This document shows positions 1 to 9,572 of a stretch of 64,000 nt of DNA, piece by piece. Made by a program: the position numbers and the translations under genes. The stretch lies in NCBI GenBank assembly GCA_039566865.1, contig CM076944.1:11244501-11308500 (forward strand), in the 5' to 3' direction. How positions within the stretch are numbered: the stretch's first letter is position 1; each line of letters starts with the position of its first letter. The notes beneath the pieces were generated by a model, which saw only the letters and a program-made list of their open reading frames with translations, made no database searches and was not told the DNA's origin. Origin of the DNA: Aurelia coerulea (taxonomy: Eukaryota; Cnidaria; Scyphozoa; Semaeostomeae; Ulmaridae).

Positions 1-185
1 GCCTCAACGCAAAAGGCAAGAAAATCAATGAAATGCTTGGAGAAGAACTAAGTATTAAAGGTATGGACATTATCGATAACAACAATATTATGTATAGTAA
101 TCTATGGAAAGATGGTCTCCACTTAAATGATGGAGGTGTCCGTAAATACTCCGCAAACCTTAGTAAATTTGTTAAGTATTGCTAG
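1..185 (+). CDS. LINE ORF1 C-terminus, SGNH-hydrolase-like
   Basis: The frame is open from base 3 to the TAG at 183-185. Its last 60 codons include DGLHLNDGGVRKYSANL. The DGxHL motif fits the last catalytic Asp-x-x-His block of SGNH/GDSL esterases, a domain known in ORF1 of CR1-clade LINEs, where ORF1 is thought to act in the ribonucleoprotein. The Ser, Gly and Asn blocks would lie upstream of the window and cannot be checked. ORF2 begins 6 bases after the stop, the tight spacing seen in two-ORF LINEs, where ORF2 may be made by reinitiation. The esterase call is family knowledge applied to one motif. Confidence 0.7.
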   Translation, partial: LNAKGKKINEMLGEELSIKGMDIIDNNNIMYSNLWKDGLHLNDGGVRKYSANLSKFVKYC

Positions 186-191
186 GGGGAA

Positions 192-3092
192 ATGAGCTCG
201 GTCAAAACTAATATCAACAGTAGTACAAGTCATCTAAGGAAGAGAAATGGTTTAAAAATCGCCTTCTTAAATATAGTTTCCCTTCGAAAACATAAATCAG
301 AGCTGGAGCTAGTCCTGCACAATAATGATATCGATGTTATAGGCCTAAGCGAGACACGTCTTGCCAAAACTGTCCCTGACTCTGTAGTTTCTATTGAAGG
401 ATATAGGATTTACCGCAATGATAGAGATGCAAATGGAGGAGGGGTTGCGATGTACGTGAAAGAAAGTCTCCCTGAAGCCACGATTAAGGTAGCAAGTAAT
501 AAGCTTGAGCTCATAGCTCTTGAGGTATCACCCAGTAATCATGCAAGGCCTTTTCACATTGTCTGCTGGTATCGCCCCCCAACTGCCGGTGTCGATTACA
601 CTGCATTCGAAAACCTTAGAGAAATTTTAAAAAATCTAGATAAAGAAGATAAGGAAGTAATTTTGATAGGGGACACCAACTGTGATTTCAAAAACGCAAA
701 AAACGCAAATGCCAAGAAACTCAAGTTGATTTACTCTGAGTACCAACTTGAGCAATTGATTAAGGGTTTTACGCGGGTTGCCATGACCACCACTGAATCT
801 GGTGAGCAAAAAGTAAGTAAGACGCTTATTGACCATTTCTCTTCCACCAATCCAAAATATATCATAGAAGCAGATGTAATAAGAACTGGGATGGTTGACC
901 ATTATCTGGTGTATGGTATTCGGAAAATAAATGCTTGGCGACGTAAAGGAAATAAACAAAAAATTGTCGAGTCTCGCAACATGAAAAAATATGATAAAAT
1001 GCTCTTCCGTCAAGACTTACAACAGATTGACTGGGAAACCATCCTTAGTCCATTCAATAATGACCCTGTAAGTATGGCAGCCACATTTCAGGAGATTTTC
1101 GAATCGATCTTAAATCTTCATGCTCCAGTAAGAAAGAAAAGGGTTCGTAGCCAGTTTGCTCCTTGGCTCACTGCTTCTCTTAAAAATCTTATGATGGAAA
1201 GGGACATGTTGAAACAAGAAGCTGAGAAATATCCTGAAAAGTGGCCTGCTTACAAACGATTACGTAATCAAGTAACAAGAGAGATGCGTAATGCAATTAG
1301 GGACTATTATCATGGACTCATCGATGAAAATATAGGAAATCCAAAAAAAATGTGGAAAACCATCAACAAAGTATTAGACAAAAATGAAAATTCAGTGAAA
1401 CTTTCGAGCGTGGAAGTAGACGGTAAATGTCTCACTCGAGAGCGTGACATTCTGAAGGCTTTAAACCAGCATTTCGTCTCAGTTGGTCCAAACTTGGCAA
1501 AGAAAATTGTCTCTAAGCCAGGTGATGACTGTCTCCAAAACATCAAGCCAGAGCTAAAGGAAATGGAATTTAAAACTGTTGACGATGTTTTCATATTGAA
1601 TGCAATTAAACAGCTAAAAAGCGGAAAGGCAGCTGGTCCCGATAAAGTACCCACAGCCATTGTCAAAGATGTGGGCGACCTCGTGTCAAAGCCTTTGATG
1701 ATGATATTCAATTCATCATTAAAAAACGGTATATTCCCAGACATTTGGAAACTTGCAAGAGTAACTCCTATATTTAAATCAGGTGCAAAAAAGGATGTAA
1801 ACAATTATAGGCCCATTTCAGTTATTTCAATTTTTTCTAGGATCCTGGAGCGGATAGTACACGATCAGATGTTTGATTTCCTTCTTGAAAATAATGTAAT
1901 CACCAAGAATCAGTCAGCTTTTCGTAAACTATACTCCACAATAACATCCTTGATATGCAGTACCGATTTTTGGTATGAAAATATTGACAGTAAAAAATTG
2001 AACTTGACCATATTTCTTGACCTAAAGAAAGCATTTGATACGGTCGATCACAAAATAATGGTCAAAAAATTGTGCAGATACGGTATAAGGGGCAACGCTG
2101 GGAACTGGTTTCAGTCCTATTTAGATCATAGGAAGCAATTTTGCTCTGTAAATGGACAGAGATCAATGACAAGTGAGGTAACGTGTGGCATACCTCAAGG
2201 TTCCTGCCTAGGTCCTCTCCTTTTTATCATATATCTAAACGACTTCGAGAAGTGTTTGAAATTTTCCCAAGCAAGTATCTATGCCGATGATACAAATGTA
2301 ACAATCGCATCGGATGATGTTGAAAAACTGGTCTTAGAGGCGCAACAGGAATTGCTCAACCTCTCGGAGTGGATGAGAATAAATAAGTTAAGTCCTAACC
2401 CCGCAAAGACAGAATATATGATAATAGGCCATTCTCGTAAAGTAAATGCGCTGAATATCTCGAATGCACTCACGTTAAATGGCTCAGATATTAAGCGTGT
2501 TACGAAGACGAAATCGCTAGGTGTAACTGTCGACGAGAACCTAAAGTGGGAAGAGCAATACAAAACTGTGAAGGGTAAAGTTTTTGGAGGACTTGCGTCA
2601 CTAAAGAAATTAAGAAATATAATTCCCCAAACAAAGCTGTGTAGTGTCTACTACGCTATTGTCGAGAGCCATCTACGTTATGCTAATGAAATATGGGGCA
2701 GCCTTCCAAAAACAAAACTTGATACCCTCCAACGTCTGCAGGACAGGGCCCGGTCAATAATCGAAAGCGCCAGATTCAAGGATAACTGGTCATGTGACTG
2801 GCTGAGCGTTGAAAATATTATTCGATTTGATAGATCGGTCATGACATATAAGATTATGAACAAATTAAGCCCTGAAAGCCTCTGGGATAAATTTCAGCAA
2901 AGGTCGTCGCAGTCAAACTATGCAACAAGGTACTGTAGAGATCTACAAATTCCTAGACTAAATACAGAATATGCGAAAAAGAGTTATTACTATTCCGCTA
3001 TGAAAGTTTGGAACAATATACCAGTTGATATTAGAGAACTCCCGACTATTAGTCGCTTTAAAAAAGAACTAAAGGAGTATTTGAAGAGCTGA
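192..3092 (+). CDS. LINE ORF2: endonuclease + reverse transcriptase
   Basis: This 966-residue protein is uninterrupted. Residues 20-240 form an APE-type endonuclease: catalytic Glu in LSETR (E54), YRPP, GDTN (160-163), and DH pairs at 214-215 and 236-237. A linker follows. The reverse transcriptase runs from about residue 480 to 760, with NNYRPIS, FLDLKKAFDTVDH (D610), GIPQGSCLGPLLF and the catalytic YADD at 697-700. The C-terminus carries the usual post-RT block (NEIWG, KVWNNIP). It would nick target DNA and copy its own RNA by target-primed reverse transcription. Start: the ATG at 192 is the first after the ORF1 stop and leaves a complete endonuclease. All catalytic blocks I can recognise are present. 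Confidence 0.93.
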   Translation: MSSVKTNINSSTSHLRKRNGLKIAFLNIVSLRKHKSELELVLHNNDIDVIGLSETRLAKTVPDSVVSIEGYRIYRNDRDANGGGVAMYVKESLPEATIKVASNKLELIALEVSPSNHARPFHIVCWYRPPTAGVDYTAFENLREILKNLDKEDKEVILIGDTNCDFKNAKNANAKKLKLIYSEYQLEQLIKGFTRVAMTTTESGEQKVSKTLIDHFSSTNPKYIIEADVIRTGMVDHYLVYGIRKINAWRRKGNKQKIVESRNMKKYDKMLFRQDLQQIDWETILSPFNNDPVSMAATFQEIFESILNLHAPVRKKRVRSQFAPWLTASLKNLMMERDMLKQEAEKYPEKWPAYKRLRNQVTREMRNAIRDYYHGLIDENIGNPKKMWKTINKVLDKNENSVKLSSVEVDGKCLTRERDILKALNQHFVSVGPNLAKKIVSKPGDDCLQNIKPELKEMEFKTVDDVFILNAIKQLKSGKAAGPDKVPTAIVKDVGDLVSKPLMMIFNSSLKNGIFPDIWKLARVTPIFKSGAKKDVNNYRPISVISIFSRILERIVHDQMFDFLLENNVITKNQSAFRKLYSTITSLICSTDFWYENIDSKKLNLTIFLDLKKAFDTVDHKIMVKKLCRYGIRGNAGNWFQSYLDHRKQFCSVNGQRSMTSEVTCGIPQGSCLGPLLFIIYLNDFEKCLKFSQASIYADDTNVTIASDDVEKLVLEAQQELLNLSEWMRINKLSPNPAKTEYMIIGHSRKVNALNISNALTLNGSDIKRVTKTKSLGVTVDENLKWEEQYKTVKGKVFGGLASLKKLRNIIPQTKLCSVYYAIVESHLRYANEIWGSLPKTKLDTLQRLQDRARSIIESARFKDNWSCDWLSVENIIRFDRSVMTYKIMNKLSPESLWDKFQQRSSQSNYATRYCRDLQIPRLNTEYAKKSYYYSAMKVWNNIPVDIRELPTISRFKKELKEYLKS

Positions 3093-3243
3093 CTGAAAAT
3101 ATCAGTTTAAAACACGACCCCCTGGAAGAACAGCATCTTAGGTAATTTGATCTTTTGTTAATAACCAATTTATTTATTGTATTTAAGCTGAAGGGTAGTT
3201 TCGTGTATAAAAAATTATATCATATCAAATTATATCATATCAT

Positions 3244-3480
3244 GCCCCCGGCCACAAAACTGCCACTCCAACGACAAATACTGCAAACCAGTCACCGCCT
3301 GAAAGAGTCGACCAAGCGGAACCCGAGCCCAACAAAGGCAGCAACCACTACAGAGCCCAAGTTCCACCCACCAAGCACCCCCGAATGACGCCCATGCCCG
3401 CAGCACCCGCCAGCAAAACGGCAGTCCCATGGCCAAAAGATACTCCCAGCACACAGAATCTCCGGGAACACTCTAGTTAA
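3244..3480 (+). pseudogene. Pro/Thr-rich ORF remnant beside LINE
   Basis: A 79-codon frame is open from the LINE tail to the TAA at 3478-3480. It is rich in Pro, Thr, Ser and Ala and is clearly more GC-rich than its neighbours. It has no start codon of its own and no recognised domain. It could be a disordered linker from another retrotransposon ORF1, or the end of a gene the LINE landed in. I see no splice sites that decide this. Confidence 0.3.
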
Positions 3481-3638
3481 GTCTGTTTGTTGTTTTGATA
3501 TATGCTATGAATGCCTCTAAAATCATTCGATTGTCAGTTTCATGAAATGCTGGGCTGCCTTAAAGAAGCAAATCAAGCAGGGCTGAATCCATGTTGTTTA
3601 AACCTAAATCTGGAGGGTATTAAAGCTGGCCAAGGAGA

Positions 3639-4091
3639 TCATTGCGCATAGGAACAAAAAAGGGCAGTGCAAGAAGAAGACACATTATCCTCAATTCCAG
3701 TATTACAAACACACATCGGATTCGGACACTTGAAATAATGGCGGAATTTATGCTCATTTAACATACTAAATCCAAGTCTAAGGATTGTTGGTTGTTTTAC
3801 ACCAAATATATCGACTATTCCAAACAAGGAACTTTTTAACGGTCTTATGAAAGTAAGCAATTTAAGTTTGGACTCGGCAATTGTCGCAGAATTTCTAATA
3901 TTTCCATCAAGCAAATTGCATTCATGAAGAGCATTTGTGAAGCATTTATTTGAAGAGCACTTTGTATTACTGAAAGTCGCCTCTAAGATCATACTGAAGT
4001 ATTCTTTCTTGTCAATTCTACAAAAAGATAGGAAGAAATACCCGTTTTTCTTAGGTTGAAAAGATGACATAATTTGCATTTCCATAGGCAT
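3639..4091 (-). pseudogene. LINE ORF2 C-terminal fragment
   Basis: A 150-codon minus-strand frame matches the post-RT tail common to many animal LINE ORF2 proteins. It shows IRNSATI, a LLTFIRP block, LRLGFSMLNEHKFRH, then a Cys-rich stretch with CPNPMCVC, equivalent to the LRLGLSHLNEHKFRHNF and CLNPLCSC pattern. The RT core is absent and the terminal Cys/His knuckle is degraded, so this is a severely 5'-truncated, diverged copy. It belongs to a different LINE lineage from the one at 1-3243, whose C-terminus lacks this block. Confidence 0.7.
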
Positions 4092-5053
4092 TAGAGTTGC
4101 TTAGAAAATCCGAGGAGGGGGGGGGTTCTTCCCGATGAGAAAATGGTACTTGTCTTGTCCCCGGATGGCCTTTTTTTTCAGTCCTACCTTTTGCACTCAG
4201 AGTTGTGTCGTACTTTTATGTTCCATTGCCTTGTTTCATCATATTTTGCAAGAACTGTTTGCCTCTTCAATGCACAATAAAAAATCAAATTTGATTGTCA
4301 TTTTATGACTTACTTGTTGATTGCTTTGGGCTCATATAGACTGATGATATGGTCGTAGTTATCGCTATTGAAATACTGCCGGACGCTCCTAACTACGACT
4401 CATAATCAAACGCCATTATTTGGAAATGACTATGCCTGCCTCGTTTCGATAAGGGCCTAGGCGCAGAAAAGCACAAACATTTGTAGTTTTCAAATGAAAC
4501 ACATTGAGTTGAAAACTTCACAATAAATCAGTTAATGCTTAGCGAAAGCAGCAAAATAGTACCTACGTACAAAATTTGATATTGTCGCCAACTGTTTTCA
4601 TGGTATTCTTGTTCGTAAGACTTTGTTCTGTCCGGCCAAGCTCCTTGAAACTCTGCTTTGAGCTTCGAGTTTCCGTTGGTCAACATCAATCAATCGAATT
4701 TGCAGAGATTCTAATGGCGTTGTATTTGGTTGTATACTTTGTACATGACTGTGTATAGCAGCCTCGTTCCCAAGGGCGTTCAAAAGTGAAAAAAGTCAGT
4801 CCAAAAATATTGCCGTAATATTATGAGTCCCAGTAAGAGCGGTCTCGGTCTGGCGTAATAGTCTCGTTTTGGATAGCGATTACTGGGACTCATCGTAATC
4901 AGTCTAGGGCTCATATTCTTCTATCAAAATACCAGAACTAATTTGCGAATAATTGACCTGCGAATGGTCCCAAGTTTGGTTGCTGTATAGCAAGAAAGCA
5001 TATTCAGTTGTTTTACAAAGCTTTGTAATAATTCCACAATGTTGTGTCAGTTA
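4092..5053. other. No gene recognised; one short hairpin
   Basis: Apart from the inverted repeat at 4823-4893 I see no coding domain, RNA gene or repeat boundary here. Short frames at 4576-4783 on both strands have no family features. A G-run lies near 4115-4126. Confidence 0.4.
4823..4893. repeat. 71-bp inverted repeat, 14-bp perfect arms
   Basis: The arms ATGAGTCCCAGTAA (4823-4836) and TTACTGGGACTCAT (4880-4893) are perfect reverse complements around a 43-bp loop. It could be a tiny MITE or a transcribed hairpin. No clear target duplication is visible. Confidence 0.55.
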
Positions 5054-5244
5054 TTACTGTTTGTCCATTGCCAGTTTCTCGATCTCTGATTTTGGCAAAT
5101 TGGACACCTGTTGGAAAGAACAGCTTGACGAGAAATCTTTGATCTCTCCTTTATTTTCTCTCAGATACTTTAACATCAAATCATACGTATATTCCCTTAA
5201 ATGTGTTTGCTCCTGATACAACTCTTGCAAGTGGCAAGTTTTGG
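5054..5244 (-). CDS. Possible host exon, hypothetical
   Basis: On the minus strand an acceptor-like TTCCAG precedes a frame of about 64 codons. It contains EYTYDLMLKYLRENKGEI and KSEIEKLAMDKQ and ends at the TAA at 5054-5056. The composition (charged, helical) looks more protein-like than the surroundings. It lies downstream of the ILEI-type exons on the same strand, so it could be a later exon of that gene, but phase and homology do not prove it. It could equally be a chance frame. Confidence 0.2.
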
Positions 5245-5708
5245 CTGGAACCTTTCAAGATTTTCAACAAATTCCCACAGAAGAATATACACTGTTCGAA
5301 CAGGGCGGATTCTAGCAAATCTTGAGGCAATGCAATATCTCCATTTAGGCTTATGTAAATATTGCCAAGTATGTAAGAAAACTCGAAAGAATTTCAGATT
5401 GACCATTTCCTGTTCCTAAATGTTTGAATGATTCTAAATAATTTGGTGATATGGAATGCAGCCATATAGTCTGGAGGCATTTTATTTCTGTGACCATAGC
5501 ATCATCTGATTTAATCTCTGCTTTTGACCGGTGTGGTTATCACGTGATCAGCTCGCCTCGTATCCAAGAGCAATGCATGACGCTTCTCTGTGCACATAAG
5601 AAACATACCTGCTCTTTGCTTATCTGGACATGAAACCGAGGGAAACAATTCCACCCTAATTTTCAAAGTGAGAGTACATAAGTCGTACTCTTAGCGTCCA
5701 TCAGTCTA

Positions 5709-6300
5709 TTAACCCTACAGTGGTTGGGCTATCTGACACGTCCTATTTTGGTTGGGAGGGGGCATAACAGGCCTCCCTACCTAACTCTTGACTGGAAATA
5801 GATAAAGCAATCATATTTGGCTTAATAATAGCCCCAGGCATGGACTTTAATGAAACATAAAATTTAACATAAAATTAGCCGTCATTATTGCTGGTGTTAG
5901 CATTTTGCTTTGTGTGGTCAAGAAAAGTGGCAAAATCGATCAAAATCAGGAAAAATGCGATGCAATTTAATTTTGAGCATAATTTCCATCCAAACATGAA
6001 AATTGTGATAGATTACATCAAATAGTACTACCCTGCAAAATATCTTTGCAATATATTGCAATGCTGTTACTTTTTTCGTGAAAATTAATATTTGAGAATT
6101 GGTGATTTTGACAGAGTCGGGTCCAGAAAATTGTCACCCTCCCCCTTATTTGTCTAAATATCTTTATAAAACTTCTTAAGGCGTTGCATAACAAGTAGCA
6201 GCAAAAATTCAGAAAGTTTCCGGGCCGTAATTGTTCTCCTTGCAGAGTTATTGCAAAACCTCTACTAGGGTTGCCCCCCCCCCAACCAAAACAGGGTTAA
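5709..6300. mobile_element. TTAA-flanked MITE, family A, copy 1
   Basis: The ends are TTAACCCT (5709-5716) and AGGGTTAA (6293-6300), with matching subterminal blocks (CTATTTTGGTTGGGAGGGGG on the left; a C-run plus CCAACCAAAACAGGG on the right). Length is 592 bp with no coding capacity. Exact TTAA duplication is the hallmark of piggyBac- or Kolobok-type transposition. The copy at about 8022-8601 is in inverted orientation. Confidence 0.8.
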
Positions 6301-6419
6301 TAGCGATAAATACGAACTTGTAATCAGTCTACATTCAACACACAATTTACAAGTCAAATACGCAAATTCGACAAATTTTTTATCCCAAACTATACCAAAA
6401 TTAACATGTAAGTTCGTTT

Positions 6420-6483
6420 AGCTGAATAGATAGAAAATGTCAGGTAAATTAAGCTGAATAGATGGAAAATGTCAGGTAACTTA
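6420..6483. repeat. 32-bp tandem duplication
   Basis: Two near-identical 32-bp units begin with GCTGAATAGAT and end in TGTCAGGTAA, just upstream of the palindromic insert at 6517. Confidence 0.75.
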
Positions 6484-6516
6484 TGGCATTTCATATGAGC
6501 GGAAGAGCGTTTGATA

Positions 6517-6610
6517 TAGCCTGCGTGCAGACTCTACTGATTTCTTTTCAGAGAAAGAGGAGAAGCCTCTCTGAAATGAAAAGAAATCAGTAGAGTCTGC
6601 ACGCAGGCTA
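6517..6610. mobile_element. 94-bp fold-back MITE with 8-bp target duplication
   Basis: Arms 6517-6550 and 6577-6610 are perfect 34-base reverse complements (ends TAGCCTGCG and CGCAGGCTA). Pairing continues imperfectly inward (CAGAGA..GAGG with CCTC..TCTG), leaving a loop of about 5 bases. It is bracketed by perfect 8-bp direct repeats GTTTGATA at 6509-6516 and 6611-6618. That is the signature of transposition with 8-bp target duplication, as in hAT elements. RNA from it would fold into a long hairpin. It sits about 50 bp downstream of an ILEI-type exon, on its donor side. Confidence 0.88.
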
Positions 6611-6663
6611 GTTTGATAGGGAGGGTGCTAAATAGAGATTGTACAGTAATAACTTTAACTTAC

Positions 6664-6820
6664 CAGATAATGGAACAACAGTTAGTCTAGCCGGTCCCTT
6701 GTTTACGTTTGTCCATTTATCTTGAATCCAGAAATGGTTATCCGGCGATGTAAAGCCAACGAAGGCATATGATGTGCGAAATGTATTCAACGGAATCGTC
6801 TTTTTATGCAACAATGATGC
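6664..6820 (-). CDS. Host gene exon, second half of ILEI/FAM3-like domain
   Basis: This minus-strand exon is bounded by a TTTCAAAG acceptor (6821-6822) and a GTAAGT donor (just below 6664). It reads as 52 codons plus one base, starting in phase 0, with NTFRTSYAFVGFT and KGPARLTVVPL. That fits the end of the ILEI domain (FAM3/PANDER-type secreted or stem domains), where an FRDSxxFVG-like block follows the DEG segment. It continues exactly, codon to codon, from the exon at 13495-13808 (KDAI then ASLLHKK). The remaining 3' exons should lie below 6600 and were not identified with confidence. Confidence 0.72.
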
Positions 6821-6822
6821 CT

Positions 6823-7484
6823 TTGAAATGATAAGATTAAATTAAATAAAAGACCAATAAAAAACGGAAGGAAACCAAACAGGCTGGTTTCTAGAAACCA
6901 TTTTCTTATATATTGTCTCTTACTGTAACACGTAAAGGTTGTGTGCAAGGTTAAAATATTGCATTTGTAGAGAGCAAAGCAATCTAAAATATCCCATTCA
7001 AATCGATGTTTCTTTTATATATTCTCATAAAATTTACAATAACAAACAATTGCAACATTACAAAACAAAAGCGAAGGGAGCATGGAAATACATAACAACC
7101 CTAAAACCTACACTTAAAATAGCGACAAATATTGCAAAACTTACGAAAATGACTACAGTGGGGTCACCCATTATGTACATGTTGTGGCAAAATTTAATTT
7201 GTCCTCAAAAAGTATAATCAAAAAGCCAACTAACTAGTATACTTGCTAATCGGCCGTAATGGGCAACCGAGCATAACAGACGACGCCACTCTAAACATAA
7301 AGGAGGAAAGGTTTACACGAGAGAGTTAGAGCATAAGCATCAGATCCCCAAAAAGACCACACGAAAGGTAATGCAACATTTCAAATATGCCACGGAAAAG
7401 TGCAAGAAATGGAGAAATTTAATCACGAAGAAGCCGAAACGAGGCTAATTTTGCATGCTGCAGAGTCTAAAGAGAATTCTTTCG
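6823..7484. other. Intron sequence, no feature recognised
   Basis: Part of the intron between the two ILEI-type exons. Frames around 6939-7217 are Lys/Thr-rich and show no domain. No repeat boundary was found before 7485. Confidence 0.4.
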
Positions 7485-7845
7485 TTGTATCGAAAGGAGT
7501 GTGCTAAATTACGTTGGTTGCGTGGGTGCGTGGGTCAAAATATTTGCGTGGGTCGTGGGTCGTGGGTCGTGAGTCGTGGGTCGTGAGTCGTGGGTTTTAG
7601 GTAAATTTGCGTGGGTCGTGGGTAAATATGCGTGGGTCATGGGTTCTTTTTGGACATAATTTTGCGTGAGTAGTCTTGGGTGGGTGAATTTTTTTGCGTG
7701 GGCAACCGGTTTTGCGTGAGTCAAATTTTTTGGTGAGTGAGTGGGACATTTTGTATGGGTAGCCCATTTTGCGTGAGTCTGATTACAGCATTACAGCCTT
7801 AATTATTCACTGAAAGTTCGTTGCGTTGCTTTGTGTATATAGTTA
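7485..7845. repeat. Left arm of inverted minisatellite pair
   Basis: The core is a degenerate array of 8-10-bp words (GTGGGTCGT, GCGTGGGT, GTGAGTCGTGGGT). The arm extends past the array on both sides: it starts near CGAAAGGAGTGTGCTAAATT and ends near TTGCTTTGTGTATATAG. The whole arm is the reverse complement of 9245-9572, including both non-array edges. So this is an inverted duplication of one locus or element, not two independent satellites. Confidence 0.85.
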
Positions 7846-8021
7846 TTGGTTGTTGATGATGTCAAGAAACCTGGCGACTTGCCTTTTAAAAACCAAAACA
7901 AATCTAATTTCCAGCTTCAATAATGATAGTATGCTAATACTGATGAATAAAAACATAAATGAAGATTTTATGACATATCTTTTTCAAAAATGTCCCATAT
8001 CAACGGGAAGAAATTTAATTA

Positions 8022-8601
8022 TTAGAACCCTATTATGATTGGGGGGGCAAATAGACTTCTTGTCATAACTCTGCCGGTAGAACTATTATCGCCCGGAAAC
8101 TTTCTTTTGCTGCTACTTATTGTGCAACGACTCAAGAAGTTTTATGACAATATTTTGACAAATGAGGGGGAGGGAGACAAATTTCCGACCCACTGACTGT
8201 CGAAATCACCAATTCTCGAATATTTATTTTCGCGGAAAAAGTTGCAAAATTGCAATATTCTACAAAAAATATGTTGCAGGATACTATTTTTAGATGTAAT
8301 CTATCACAATTTTGATGCTTGAATAGAAATTGTGCCCACAAATAAATTCTTTCGCATTTTTCCTAACTTTGACCGATTTTGCCACTTTTCTTGACCACAC
8401 AAAGACAAATGCTGATGCAAGCAATAATGACGGCTAATTTTAGCTTTAATTTCCATATCCTCATAAAGTAAATGCCTGGGGCTATTAGTATACCAAATCT
8501 GGCTGCTTTATCTATTTTCAGTCAAGAGCTAGGTAGGGGGCTCTTTTACCCCCACCTACCAAAATAGGACGTGTCAGATAGCCCAACCACTATAGGGTTA
8601 A
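8022..8601. mobile_element. TTAA MITE, family A, copy 2 (inverted)
   Basis: The right end is clean (CACTATAGGGTTAA, TTAA at 8598-8601). The left end is mutated around ATTAGAACCCTATTATGATTGGGGGGG, so the TTAA there is lost. The interior is the reverse complement of 5709-6300 with scattered differences (GTCAAGAGCTAGGTAGGGG, CTTGACCACACAAAG). It lies between the two minisatellite arms. Confidence 0.75.
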
Positions 8602-8958
8602 ATTAACATTTAAAATCTCACAATACGAGCTATTTAAGACACTACACTACGTACGAACTACTTTACTACACTTACAAGGGCAATACCACGGGAGCAAGAG
8701 ACCATGACAACCCCGCAGTTATTAACATAAAGGTACAAAGACGTGTAACTAAACTAAAATTTGACAAACGGCTCCGAAAAAAAAATTTAAACGATTTTCA
8801 CTGATAGATACTAAAGTTGTTCCAATTTGTATGTTGGGCTTACTTGAGGGGTTGATTTGACAGGAAGAAATCTTAGCAGATTCAACTTCATATCCACGAC
8901 ACGGGCTTGCCCTTTAGTGGTTGCATTATCTCCGTTTTGTTTGTTTTTTTGTTCGCTG
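8602..8958. other. Spacer, no feature recognised
   Basis: Sequence between the family A MITE and the 163-bp MITE, inside the inverted minisatellite pair. No domain, RNA gene or repeat edge seen. Confidence 0.4.
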
Positions 8959-9121
8959 CAGGCCCGTAGGAAGTGGGGGTGTAGGGGGGGGGGCTCAAGC
9001 ACCCCCAATAATTTCTTAAAACAATGGTGCTACGTCACATGACTTAATTATATGTATTGTTCTCTATTGTTTTAAGAGCAATTGCCCCCCCCCCAATCCG
9101 AAGCTTCTTCCTACGGCCCTG
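8959..9121. mobile_element. 163-bp hAT-like MITE, 8-bp target duplication
   Basis: The ends are CAGGCCCGTAGGAAG and CTTCCTACGGCCCTGG (one-base difference in the CC run), with a G-run just inside the left and a C-run just inside the right. It is flanked by perfect direct repeats GTTCGCTG (8951-8958 and 9122-9129). CAG...CTG termini with 8-bp duplications are typical of hAT non-autonomous elements. Diverged relatives are seen near 54217-54363 and 26630-26670. Confidence 0.88.
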
Positions 9122-9244
9122 GTTCGCTGAAACTTGTTTGTAGCAGAATGAAACTTGTTTTTTCTTCTCATTTGCCCTGCCATGTCGTTGTAATACCCTA
9201 CTGCTTAATTCTGCAATCTTAAAAATTACCCCTGTTATAAAATT

Positions 9245-9572
9245 TTATTTAAAATACACAAAGCAACAAGCTTTGAATGAATAGTCAATACTGTAGTTAG
9301 ACTCACGCAAAATGGATTACCCACGCAAAATGTGCTACTCACGCAACGAAAAGCTAGACCCACGCAAAACCGGATACCCACGCAAAAAAATTTCACCCAC
9401 GCACAATTACTCACGCAAAATTAACTCCAAAAAAGACCCACGACCCACGTACATTTACCCACGACCCACGCAAATTTACCCACGACCCACGACTCACGAC
9501 CCACGCAAATTTTTTGACCCACGCACCCACGCAACCCACGCAATTTAGCACACTCTTTCGAAAGATACGGGT
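9245..9572. repeat. Right arm of inverted minisatellite pair
   Basis: Reverse complement of 7485-7845: words CCCACGCAA, CCCACGACC and ACTCACGC, flanked by ACACAAAGCAAC on the left and TTTAGCACACTCTTTCGAAAG on the right. The inner spacer (7846-9244) carries two unrelated MITEs. The right edge coincides with the start of the decayed ORF at 9573. Confidence 0.85.

Larger units (their letters stand above)
1..3243 (+). mobile_element. CR1-type LINE retrotransposon, 5' end outside window
   Basis: The order is ORF1 end, 6-bp gap, intact ORF2, then a roughly 150-bp 3' UTR. The element ends in short repeats of the type ATATCAT (about 3214-3243) instead of a plain poly(A), as CR1/L2-clade LINEs often do. 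The next base begins an unrelated GC-rich, Pro-rich frame. No stop or frameshift is visible in ORF2, so this copy is probably young. Its 5' UTR and most of ORF1 lie upstream of the window, so full length and target duplication cannot be judged. Clade assignment is by motif recognition; CR1 versus L2 would need a phylogeny. Confidence 0.88.
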
